In this document: positions 55,501 to 64,000 of the stretch, one piece after another
Position numbering within the stretch: the stretch's first letter is position 1
Layout: the number at the start of each line of letters is the position of its first letter
NCBI RefSeq assembly: GCF_963082655.1
Contig: NC_081552.1
Coordinates: 6,448,648 to 6,512,647 of the forward strand
DNA from: Stomoxys calcitrans
Lineage: Eukaryota; Arthropoda; Insecta; Diptera; Muscidae
Direction of reading: 5' to 3'
Length of the DNA stretch: 64,000 bases
Made by a program: the position numbers and the translations under genes
Notes under the pieces: generated by a model
What the model saw: the letters and a program-made list of their open reading frames with translations, nothing else
What the model was told of the DNA's origin: nothing
Databases searched by the model: none

Positions 55501-56583
55501 CTTAAGGGAAAAATACCCGAGGGTCTCCCCCTGGCTACGGCCATGTGTGGGATAGAGCCTGGGACCGACCCAACCACATAATGAGCTGCAATAGGGCATG
55601 TAGTTCGGTCGGGATAATATGGGAATTAAACTAAAGTTCTATGAAAGTAGAGTAAGAATCTAATCTGGATATAATGATTCAAGTACCTAGGTGTTTGTCT
55701 ACTATGGCAATAAGGGGCTCAAATAATAGGCATTTGATAGTAGCAAACGAATTTGATATCCAGTTTTGAGGTCACGTGTTTGAAGGTCGTCTCACCCCAT
55801 AAACTCCCACCTAACCAATGGAAATAGCGTCTAAAATAAAAGAAATTTGAGAGTAGATCACGATGCTAATATTTTATCAGAGCTTAGTGCATAAGTTGCC
55901 GCCTCACTCTATTTACCCCTCAAACTAGACATATACAAAAAGGCAAAAGGGGAGGGGCTCAAATCTGATATCACTTTTATGGCCAAGAGTTTCAGGGACG
56001 ACTCATCCCATAAACCACACATATATACCGACTATAGCAATATGTAGCTCAAATGTGGTTTTTGGGAGTAGAGTATGAATCTGATATCCATATTCGGGGC
56101 AAAGGGTTAGGCAACTCCAATCCACCACCAAAACCAAGAGAATGTAGTAGATCTAACGTCCAATCTTTAATGGGCGGACCCTATCCTTACCCTTTTTTCA
56201 AAACGCCAGATCTCGGAGATGGGTGGGGCGATTTGAGCAAAATTCAAAAATAGAAATTTGGTTTACTTATCTAAGGTGGGATCTCTTGGGCAGCCACCCA
56301 AAGCCTGCCAAATGGAAATTTAAACCAAAAATGACAATATTTGGCTCAAATGAAAGGTATTTGATACTAGAGCACCGAACATATTTACCGACCACAAAAA
56401 TATAAGGCTCAAATGAAAGAAATGTGGGAGTAGAGCACCAATATGATATCCACATTAGAGCGAAATATCTGAGAACCTGTACCAGTACCCCCAAACAGGA
56501 CATTTTCCTGACCGTGCCAGTATAGGGCTAAAATAAAATTAGAGAGTAAAAGAAGGCGCAGCGGAGCCCAGCTATTACCTAAC
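55501..56583 (+). repeat. C-rich tandem repeat family, with gcGCAGCGGAGC end
   Basis: Begins within a unit (AAATACCCGAGGGTCTCCCC) and proceeds through plus-oriented units. CCAGATCTCGGAGATGGGTG recurs at 56207. It ends GAAGGCGCAGCGGAGCCCAG then CTATTACC near 56575. 55690-56120 parallels 40430-40900. Confidence 0.7.
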
Positions 56584-56625
56584 AAGTGTAGGATTATCAA
56601 AAAAAAATTTTACTTTGATCTTCTC

Positions 56626-56735
56626 CAGGTAAATCACTATTTAAAAAGCACACATTTTTCAACTTTGATGGGAAATAAAAAAAAATATACCCAAAATAAC
56701 CCTCGACATATTTCCAAAATGCGCTCTTCAAATGA
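56626..56735 (+). repeat. Unnamed dispersed repeat, copy 2
   Basis: GTAAATCACTATTTAAAAAG, TCAACTTTGATGGGAAATAA, CCCAAAATAACCCTCGACAT. Counterpart of 48530-48632 in the opposite orientation. It directly follows a C-rich repeat end. Confidence 0.75.
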
Positions 56736-56850
56736 GTATTTAAGTGTATGGACCAGTGATGGTCAAAAATACCCAAACTATTGCACATTACTGTGTACGT
56801 ACACAAAAAAATAGTCCCCAGCAAGTTCATGGGCTCACACATAATTTTGT

Positions 56851-56946
56851 TTGTTGGGTCTCAGATCAATATTTTGATGTTTCGATATGTATAAACGGAA
56901 TGACAAAATTAATATAACCTCATCCTATGGTGGAGAGTATAAAAAC
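56851..56946 (-). mobile_element. HINE 5'-end fragment
   Basis: GTTGGGTCTCAGATCAATAT, TAAACGGAATGACAAAATTA, then CCTATGGTGGAGAGTATAAA. Only the inverted 5' block remains. Confidence 0.7.
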
Positions 56947-57370
56947 ATTATATAGCCTGCAAGATTTTCTAAGGTTTTCTTTGCAAAATTATAAGTAACC
57001 TTGGAATAAAAATTCTTACAATTTAAAAATGGCTTGATTCAGTTTGAAAAGTTGCCAAATGCTTTAAACCGCAAATGCCTTGACATCAACTAGTGAATAA
57101 AAGCTTTTATTCAAGGTCAAACTTACCAGGCCAGAAAATACGTGACAAATAAAAACACATTATGTCCAATGACATCGGTGTTAATATAATATTAGATTAA
57201 AATTATTTTTTTTTATCACTAAAAGCGGACGATAGTGTGTTTATATTTGACATCATATGCCACGTATATGAATCAAAATTTTGCCCTTCCCCTTATGAAA
57301 AGACGACCAGCAGTCTGAGTTGCCAACAAATGCAAGTTGTTTGAGTAGTCACTTAACAAAACTAATTGCA
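56947..57370. other. Non-coding stretch, nothing recognised
   Basis: AT-rich, no repeat or gene signal. Confidence 0.35.
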
Positions 57371-58350
57371 ATTTTTATACCCACCAACGAAGGATGGGGG
57401 TATATTCATTTTGTCATTCCGTTTGCAACACATCGAAATATGAATTTCCGACCCTATAAAGTATATATATTCTTGATCAGCGTAAAAACATAAGACGATC
57501 TAGCTATGTCCATCAATCTGTCAGTCTGTATGTTGAAATCACGCTACAGTCTTTAAAAATAGAGATATTGAGCTGAAATTTTGCACAGACTCTTTTTTGT
57601 CCATAAAAAGGTTAAGTTAAAAGATGGGCTATACCGGACTATATCTTGATATAGCCCCCATATAGACCGATCCGCCGATTTGGGGCCATATAGACCGATA
57701 TCTCGATTTAGGGTTTTGACGTCATAAAAGACGCATTTATTGTCCGATGTCGCCGAAATTTGGAATAGTGAGTTGTGTTGGGCCCTTTGATATTCTTCTT
57801 CAATTTGGTTTAGATCGGTCCAGATTTGGATATAGCTGCCGTATAGACCGATCTCTCGATTTAAGGTTTTGGGGCCATAAAAGGCGCACTTATTGTCCGA
57901 TTTCGCCGAAATTTGGGACAGAGAGTTGTGCTAGGTTCTTCGACGTTTTTCTGCAACTTGGCCTAAAACTTTCCAAATCTGGATATAGCTGCCATATAGA
58001 GCGATATCTCGATTTAAAGTCTTGGCCGCATAAAAGGCGCATTTATAATCCGATTTCACCGAAATTTGACTCAGTGACTTATGTTAGGCTCTTCGACATC
58101 CGTGTCGTATATGGTTAGGACCGGTTTATTTTTCGATATAGCTACTAAAAAGACCAATATTGTGTTATACACAATTGAACAATGACTTGTACTTATTAGT
58201 ATTTCGTGCAAATCGGAACGTATTTCGATATAGCTGCTATGGGACATAGGTATGGATTTTTCACCGGATTTTGACGAAAGGTGGTTTACATATTTACATG
58301 GGTATCTATAGTTCGGCCCGGCCGAACTTAACGCCTTTTTACTTGTTTTT
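57371..58350 (+). mobile_element. HINE/DINE-1-like element, complete plus copy
   Basis: 5' end ATTTTTATACCCACCAACGA, GGGGGTATATTCATTTTGTC, TTCTTGATCAGCGTAAAAAC, CATCAATCTGTCAGTCTGTA. Core units span about 57600-58200 (TTGGATATAGCTGCCGTATA, CATAAAAGGCGCATTTATAA). The 3' end is ATGGGTATCTATAGTTCGGC, CCGGCCGAACTTAACGCCTT and TTTACTTGTTTT. The subterminal TGGTGG is eroded but the palindrome is perfect. Confidence 0.9.
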
Positions 58351-58834
58351 AATTGTATTGCTAAGAAAACGCGCAAAAAACAATTTGCAGAAATATACAA
58401 CAACAAAAGTTGGTGGTTTAGTAAACCACAAAGATTGACTCCCTTTCTCACCTACTCTTTGTTATCAATCTGCTGCTTAGGTTTTACGGCCAAGTATCGC
58501 ATTGTGTCGTAGATGATGCGAGCATTTTTTGTGCCATAACAACTCTGCTTAACTAATAAAAAAAACAAACAAATTAAAAATAGAATTGAAACAATGGAAA
58601 AGTATATTTTCATGACGGTTTATAAATACAAAATACTGCAAATCTGACATGTACAACGAGAACTATACGCGCACTCATGCTTTATCTAGCGTATGAGCAT
58701 TGACAAGTTAACAATTTATTGGTGAAATCTAAAAAAACAACAGCAGATTAGATTTGTAGGAAAATAGCCAGAAGCGGGACAAAGTTGTTAATAAAATAGC
58801 ACACTCAAAAATGCATTGTGAAGCAAAGTTAAAG
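58351..58834. other. Non-coding stretch, nothing recognised
   Basis: Mixed AT-rich sequence without coding frame or repeat end. Confidence 0.35.
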
Positions 58835-59135
58835 AAGTAAATACGTATTAAGTTCGGCCGTACCAAACTTTGGATACCCACCACCATTTTTATAAAAGCT
58901 ACATATATCTAAATACAGTTCAATTTTGATAATATTTGGGTCGAATGTTGAAATTTCAGCGAAATCGGATAATAAATGCACCTTTCACGGGTTTTAAAAC
59001 CTATGTCGGCAGATCAGTCTATATGACAGCTAAATATAGTCAGATGTGGACCATTTCCCGTTCAAACAACGGGGAGCCCAGTGCAACTCACTGTTCTAAA
59101 TTTCATCGAAAACGGGTAATAAAAGAGGCGGTCCG
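58835..59135 (-). mobile_element. HINE fragment, 3' end plus partial core
   Basis: Inverted 3' end AAGTAAATACGTATTAAGTT with CGGCCGTACCAAACTTTGGA, then TACCCACCACCATTTTTATA. One to two degenerate core units (GATCAGTCTATATGACAGCT) follow. The 79-codon frame here is an artefact. Confidence 0.7.
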
Positions 59136-59149
59136 CTTCGCTACCGCTG

Positions 59150-59720
59150 ATGGCACACCCAATGTCAAGGTGTAATTGTATTTCAATTTTGAGAGCTGTA
59201 GCTCAATCTGTCAATGAAGTACCATTTTGTACATTTTAGTACCCTCATGTACGAACTTCAAAAAAAGAAATCTTCAAGTCGCGTGATATGACAGTTTATA
59301 TCACGCGATTTGATGGTGTACCTGTTTTCACAACTTAAGAGCTCTAGCTCAAATTTTCTACATGCCCGATAAAAACTGGCGAGGTGTAACTGTATTCCAA
59401 TGTACGGATTCCCAAATAAATCTTCTCGTCGACCGATATGTCAGGGTGTACCTGTATTATTTATATTTTAGTAGCTGATTGTATTTCAAAAAGGTGTTCT
59501 AGTCGCCCAATAAAGACTATCACATAGTGGAGAGCTGAAGATCAATTTCTAACGATAGTACTAATTTGTACGTTTTAGTACCAATATGTAAGAATATCAA
59601 AAAATCTTCTATTCGCCCAATATATACTGTGAAGGTGTACTTGTACCCCAAATTTCTGAGCTCAAGCTTAGTTTGTTAAGAAAGTACCAAATATTTGGTA
59701 CAACTTATGGTATTTTTCGT
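59150..59720. repeat. Degenerate tandem repeat with 'GTACC' and 'GAGCT..AGCTCAA' motifs
   Basis: Recurring GAGCTGTAGCTCAATCTGTC / GAGCTCTAGCTCAAATTTTC / GAGCTGAAGATCAATTTCTA / GAGCTCAAGCTTAGTTTGTT modules at 59191, 59338, 59530 and 59657. They are separated by GTACC-rich and GGTGTACCTGTA-like stretches. The spacing is irregular (about 125-195 bp). It is not related to the two main families here. Confidence 0.6.
59279..59308. repeat. Perfect 11-bp hairpin
   Basis: TCGCGTGATAT, loop GACAGTTT, ATATCACGCGA. It lies inside the degenerate tandem region and is unusually CG-containing for its surroundings. Confidence 0.95.
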
Positions 59721-61073
59721 CCAAACTAGGATAATTTGTAGCAATTTGCTTAATTCTATCTCTCACCGATCGTTGTATATAAAGATAAGCTATTTTACAC
59801 TATTTTTGGCACCAAACTCTAAATTTTTTGAAAAAATCTTTGTTTTCATGAATTTATCATTTAACCGCATTTCTCACAACTTTAACAATTTTTACGCATA
59901 AAAAAACCAATTTGCTCACATTTTCAAGGTTATGTGATACGAAACTAACACACAGGTGTGAAAGCAAAAATGAAGGGTCGTATGTAAATTGACAATTTTT
60001 ACAAACATTTTAAAATATGAATACAAAAAGAGGCATGTCATAAGACAATTGTATGCCGTGTAAAAGCGGCCTAAGTGTTGTTAGGATTTTGTTTAAGAAG
60101 CCCCTTCCATTTTAGCCACCCCCCTGAATTTTCCTTTGATTATATATTGCTTATATCTTTGGAATTAAAATACAATTGCACATAGCATACTTTTGTATGC
60201 ATACATAAGTGATCTTAGAAGGATCTGCAACTCACCAAGCCCCTTGTTTCCACCAATTGTAGAGTGGAAATGAACGCCACATCTAAATCAATTGCAACAA
60301 TACCAGCCAGAGGCAGCTCCACCGTCACCATCACCTTCAGATGCAGCAGCAGCCCCCACCACTAGGGTAATCAAAAACACAAATAATAATAAATCGCTTT
60401 AAGTCTCGTAATTTATGCAAAAACTAAAACAAAAAACTCTATTAAGCTACTAAATAACTACGTATCAAAACGAGAATTGAAACATGGCATACAAAGCTTA
60501 AAAAAATTATACACCAATGGAAAATTTAAGTAAAGGTTGGGAAAAAATTGATTTACCCATAGACATATCGGAACCAGACTATGCCTAAAATGAGAAAAAA
60601 AAAAAAAAAACATTTACAATTCACACTTCTTGTCTACATTTCAACTATCATTTTAGTTTTTAGTGTAATGTCTAAAGTGTCCCCTATGGCTGTGGCTCAT
60701 ATGTCGTTGGGTGATACCCCCAATGTTGGCAGTCCAATATAATAATACGATAATAGATGCTCATTAACATAGATTAGAAATAAATTACAATTTATTAATA
60801 TCAACAGAAACTAGTGAGAGAGACGAAGCGGAGTGGGGGTAAAAAGAAAACATTATCAAATCGGTACACTCAACGAATAAAAAAAAGTTTTTGTCACATA
60901 GTCGCACAACAATCTGTCCACATGTTTAAAGAACAATTGATACATTAATAAACTATAACAATTGTATAAATTTGTGTTTAAACATGGGAGTGGGTTCGAG
61001 TGTAAGTGCGTTCATCCTCATGATAGGCTATTTAAAATTCATTGACATTATCAAATCAATGTTTATTTACACA
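59721..61073. other. Low-copy non-coding DNA
   Basis: AT-rich, with a short GC-richer island at 60219-60366 bounded by splice-like AG and GGTAA (see findings). Poly-A at 60596-60610. The left TA of the Tc1 element follows. Confidence 0.4.
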
Positions 61074-61075
61074 TA

Positions 61076-61102
61076 CAGCGGTCAAAAAAAGTATTCATCA
61101 TT
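61076..61102 (+). repeat. Left terminal inverted repeat of the Tc1 element
   Basis: 27 bp starting CAGCGGTCAAAAAAAGTATT; perfect complement of 62653-62679. Expected outer transposase-binding and cleavage site, next to the TA duplication. Confidence 0.97.
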
Positions 61103-61240
61103 AGCAAAATTGATAATAAATTCACTTATTTTGGGTAATTGAAGAAAATTTAAAGTAAACAAATAATGCAGTTTTATGCAATAAAATAAATTTTATTAGC
61201 GCAAAAAATGCAATTTTATATAATAACACCAAAAACAGAA

Positions 61241-61260
61241 CAAAAAAAGTATTCATCATT
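61241..61260 (+). repeat. Left inner direct repeat of the Tc1 element
   Basis: CAAAAAAAGTATTCATCATT, identical to positions 61083-61102 of the left terminus, 158 bp further in. Probable inner transposase-binding site. Confidence 0.9.
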
Positions 61261-61388
61261 GATGTGCTATCATCAAAGTAAAATTCAAATATTATTTGGG
61301 AATCCCCCTTTTCTGTTTTATTTAGTAAAGGAGGCTTTGCCCTTGACAGCAAATATTTAATTTCATTGAAAATATAGTTTTTGTCAAA

Positions 61389-62417
61389 ATGGGTCGTAAG
61401 CAAAACGAGGTTTCTGATGAGGTAAAAGTTTTGATAATAAAACACCACAGGAATGGTTTAACTCAAAAAACTATCAGTGAAATATTAAATAGACCACGAT
61501 CTACTATACAATCCATCATCAGAAAGTGGACAGAAACGAAAACTGTTGACAATAAACCAAGATCTGGTCGACCAAAAGCACTTTCAGTTGGAGATGTGCG
61601 TTGGCTAGTGCGGCAAGTTCAGAAAACTCCGAAGACAAATGCGACCATTCTTCGTAAAAACACTATGGAATATTTAGGGAAGGAAGTTACTACACAAACA
61701 ATTCGAAATACACTCAAAAGGCATAGTTACAGAGGAAGAACTGCACGTAAGAAGCCCTTTATAAATAAAATAAACCGAGTGAAAAGGCTAAACTTCGCAA
61801 AAATGTATGTAAAACAGCCCGAATCATTTTGGAAAACAGTCATTTTTGCAGACGAGAGCAAGTTTAATCTTTTTGGGTGCGATGGAAAGGTCATAGTGTA
61901 CAGAAAACCAAATACAGAGCTTGAAGAACGAAACACAGTTGCTACTGTAAAACATGGTGGAGGTGGTTTAATGGTTTGGGGGTGTATGGCGGCTTCAGGA
62001 GCGGGAAGTCTTGAAATTATTAATGGAGTAATGGATCATAAGTATTACATTGACATTTTAAAGAGGAATTTAAAAGATAGTGCTGTAAAACTTGGGCTTG
62101 GTAATAACTTTCAATATTATCAAGATAATGACCCCAAACATTCTGCTTTAAATACCAAGATGTGGATGCTGTATAACTGCCCCAAAGTCATTAAAACTCC
62201 TCCTCAAAGTCCCGACTTGAACCCAATTGAACATCTTTGGGAACATCTCGAACGCAAATTGAGAACGCGCAATTTTTCGAGCAAGAGTCAAATGCAACAG
62301 GTGATAATGGAGGAATGGACTAATATAGACCAAAATATAACCGCTAAATTAGTCCAATCGATGTCAAACCGTTTAAAAGAAGTTATAAGACGCGGTGGTC
62401 GAATAACAAAGTATTAA
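61389..62417 (+). CDS. Tc1-family transposase (DD34E), intact
   Basis: 342 residues, no stops, usual length for the family (about 340). The transposase cuts the element out at its inverted repeats and inserts it at TA dinucleotides in the nucleus. The N-terminus holds the paired-like DNA-binding region, with a first helix-turn-helix at about residues 10-50 (LTQKTISEILNRPRSTIQSI). The GRPR-like hook SGRPK is at 59-63 and a second helix-turn-helix at about 65-115. The catalytic core has D155 (FADESKF), D246 (QDNDPKH) and E281 (LNPIEHLW), with 34 residues between D246 and E281. These correspond to D153, D244 and E279 of Sleeping Beauty. A Gly-rich stretch (KHGGGGLMVWGCM, 188-200) is typical. The ATG lies in CAAAATGG and is the first in frame. 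AATAAA follows at 62520. The frame is open throughout and all catalytic residues are present. Confidence 0.96.
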   Translation: MGRKQNEVSDEVKVLIIKHHRNGLTQKTISEILNRPRSTIQSIIRKWTETKTVDNKPRSGRPKALSVGDVRWLVRQVQKTPKTNATILRKNTMEYLGKEVTTQTIRNTLKRHSYRGRTARKKPFINKINRVKRLNFAKMYVKQPESFWKTVIFADESKFNLFGCDGKVIVYRKPNTELEERNTVATVKHGGGGLMVWGCMAASGAGSLEIINGVMDHKYYIDILKRNLKDSAVKLGLGNNFQYYQDNDPKHSALNTKMWMLYNCPKVIKTPPQSPDLNPIEHLWEHLERKLRTRNFSSKSQMQQVIMEEWTNIDQNITAKLVQSMSNRLKEVIRRGGRITKY

Positions 62418-62457
62418 TTTTTTTAAATTATGTTATTTATTTTTTTGTTTTTTTGCA

Positions 62458-62477
62458 ATGATGAATGCTTTTTTTGT
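62458..62477 (-). repeat. Right inner direct repeat of the Tc1 element
   Basis: AATGATGAATGCTTTTTTTG; its complement differs from the terminal repeat by one base. It lies 195 bp inside the right terminus. Probable inner transposase-binding site. Confidence 0.88.
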
Positions 62478-62652
62478 TTAATTTTTTGTGTTCAGCTGTA
62501 AAATTGCGCTTTTTGTTCCAATAAATACTATTTTTTTCTTTAAAAACAATGAAATTGTGTACATATATATCACACAAGCACTACTGCATCATTAGTTTAA
62601 TATGTTTTTATTCCAATTGTCTTTTGTAGACTTATTAAAAAAAAAAACATTG

Positions 62653-62679
62653 AATGATGAATACTTTTTTTGACCGCTG
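62653..62679 (-). repeat. Right terminal inverted repeat of the Tc1 element
   Basis: 27 bp ending TTTTTTTGACCGCTG, perfect complement of 61076-61102, followed by TA at 62680-62681. Confidence 0.97.
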
Positions 62680-62681
62680 TA

Positions 62682-63684
62682 GCAGCATGTAGCTGGAAAA
62701 TTGATAAGAAAATTACACCTCTAAAAAATAGAATTTTCCTTCTATAGCAGCTACAACAATAACAGCTTCAGTTAAACGGTCAGGCCTCTAAAGACATTAA
62801 CACGTCCCCAAGCAAGCAATGCATGGATGGATTGTTAGCTGACTGCTATTGACAATTCCCATCATTATAATTTAAATTACTCCCTTTGGCAGTGCATAAA
62901 TGATATTCCATAGAATAGTACAGAACAACTACTCCATGCTTTTGTATTGCTTTGTTTGGATATGAAAAGTCCCCCGCTTCTGCTGTTGCCCTCTTCGAGA
63001 AGGCAAAACCAAAAGTGTAATGTTTATTTTATTAATAACTTCAATAAACAAATGTACTGATATTTACATACTAGCAGCACTCGTTTGTGCATTTCAATTC
63101 TTCATTGTGCAGAGGTTGATCATGTTTTGAATACCTAACGATTGATTGGGGGCGATACGGTGTCTTATCCATTATGCATTGCCTTTGTATTTCTTTTCTC
63201 TCTCTCTCTCTCTCTCTCCCTCTGTCTTTTCTAAATAAACAAATACTAATATGCTAAAACTTTCAGAGAAGGCCTTAGGATGTATTCAGGTGTGCAATCC
63301 AACTACTAGCCTTAGTTACCAGCCTATGGCATAAAATATCCCAGCAACAACAAGTTCTAGGGCTTGAGAATTTATGAAGACAATCGTCAGTCATCCGTCA
63401 GTCATCCGTCAGTTGCGCCTGCACGCGAAGCTCCATTAATACTCGCAACGAATTTTGTATGCCACAAGTTGCCGCTTACAATATTTACTGTTATAAGAAG
63501 CTTCTTGCTTACGCTGTGATTGCCTTTTATGTTCTTCTTTGGCTATGTCATCGACAGTTGTATGATATGTAGCATATTGAATATTGTGCCAAGTAAGTAA
63601 ATGATAAGAATTAAGTTTTTTTGTAACTCTTAAAAAATAAATCTTCTTTAATAAGTTAAAAATTTAGCCAAAAAGCACAAATAG
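62682..63684. other. Low-copy non-coding DNA with (CT)n
   Basis: Mixed composition with a (TC)n tract at 63196-63218 and CAGTCATCCGT repeated three times at about 63390-63413. No gene or mobile element boundary was seen. Confidence 0.4.
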
Positions 63685-63893
63685 AACAAGTAAAAGCATG
63701 CTAAGATCGGCCGGACAGAATCTTGGGAACCCACCAACAGTTAAAAATGTATACAAAATTAATTTAGTTGAATTTGCCTAATTTTTTTAGTTTCGCGGAA
63801 GCTTAGCATGTAGTATACTAAGCTTCTGCGAAACCAGCAAAGGTGTTAAGAAACGAACAAGGATAATCGAGAGACCGGTTTACGTGGGACCTA
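63685..63893 (-). mobile_element. HINE fragment interrupted by a MITE
   Basis: Inverted 3' end AACAAGTAAAAGCATGCTAA with GATCGGCCGGACAGAATCTT and AACCCACCAACAG. It has the palindrome 63791-63833 and GAGAGACCGGTTTACGTGGG as in 52045-52520. A MITE begins at 63894. Confidence 0.7.
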
Positions 63894-64000
63894 TTGGGTT
63901 GCCTAGAAAGTAATTGCGGATTTTTTAAAAGAAAGTAAATGCATTTTTAATAAAACTTAGAATGAACTTTAATCAAATATATAATTGCCATTTTGTTCCA
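63894..64000 (+). mobile_element. mariner-type MITE, copy 4, cut by window end
   Basis: TTGGGTTGCCTAGAAAGTAA at the left with TA at 63892-63893, then the interior shared with 1303-1537 (AAGTAAATGCATTTTTAATA). After ATCAAATATA the sequence diverges (TAATTGCCATTTTGTTCCA), so the right half is not seen. Confidence 0.8.

Larger units (their letters stand above)
61076..62679 (+). mobile_element. Tc1-family DNA transposon, apparently complete
   Basis: 1604 bp flanked by TA at 61074-61075 and 62680-62681. The terminal inverted repeats are 27 bp and perfectly complementary (61076-61102 and 62653-62679, starting CAGCGGTCAAAAAAAGTATT). A second copy of the inner 20 bp lies ~160 bp in from the left end (61241-61260), and another, one mismatch, ~195 bp in from the right end (62458-62477). 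Each is in the same orientation as its neighbouring terminus. This is the IR/DR arrangement known from Sleeping Beauty, Minos and Paris-type Tc1 elements, where the transposase binds outer and inner sites. It contains one intact transposase gene and so is potentially autonomous. Confidence 0.95.

Overview
This is AT-rich nuclear DNA of a higher fly, most likely a muscid-type dipteran. That is inferred from three things: dense AT-rich intergenic sequence, DINE-1/Helentron-like repeats with a GTCY microsatellite, and Tc1/mariner, BEL/Pao, Ty3/gypsy, LINE and tRNA-SINE relics of fly type. I find no convincing host gene, no rRNA and no genuine tRNA. The only intact, confidently coding ORF is a 342-residue Tc1-type transposase at 61389-62417. 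The window reads as intergenic or intronic DNA filled with layered mobile elements.

Three repeat systems account for much of the sequence. (1) Helentron-associated (HINE/DINE-1-like) elements occur throughout. They have a TATACCC...CCACCA 5' end, a GTCY microsatellite block, a core of ~153-bp tandem units, a TGGTGGGTAT subterminal repeat, and a 3' palindrome GTTCGGCCCGGCCGAAC followed by CTTTTACTTGTTT. (2) A second tandem family, here called the C-rich family, has ~110-140 bp units carrying runs of C and G. It has a recurring 5' block and a recurring CAGCTAGT end, and lies at 6.85-8.69, 14.2-14.5, 17.2-18.2, 19.3-20.1, 37.0-37.2, 39.0-39.9, 40.2-42.5, 45.6-46.1 and 55.5-56.6 kb. (3) Short mariner-type MITEs of ~230 bp lie at 1.3, 24.1, 39.95 and 63.9 kb.

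Region by region: 0-5.4 kb has a chimeric HINE holding a MITE, then a broken unrecognised protein gene (2442-3535). 5.4-13 kb has an internally deleted mariner, C-rich repeats, two HINEs and a BEL/Pao protease relic. 13-24.4 kb is HINEs, C-rich repeats, a SINE and a LINE relic. 24.4-28 kb holds a minus-strand LINE with a foldback mariner derivative inserted in it. 28.7-38.7 kb holds well-preserved HINEs, two more decayed mariners and a LINE RNase H tail. 39-47 kb holds C-rich repeats, a MITE, a second foldback mariner derivative and a wrecked Ty3/gypsy element split by a C-rich repeat. 47-61 kb is mostly AT-rich non-coding DNA with further HINE copies and a long (AT)n tract. 61.07-62.68 kb is the intact Tc1 element.

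The most notable items are the apparently complete Tc1 element with perfect 27-bp terminal repeats and extra internal repeats (IR/DR layout), and two ~600-bp foldback elements. In the foldbacks both termini are the 5' end of a mariner, with almost identical 152-195 bp arms, and each copy is flanked by TA duplications. Family names come from recall of protein families and repeat architecture; no database search was possible.
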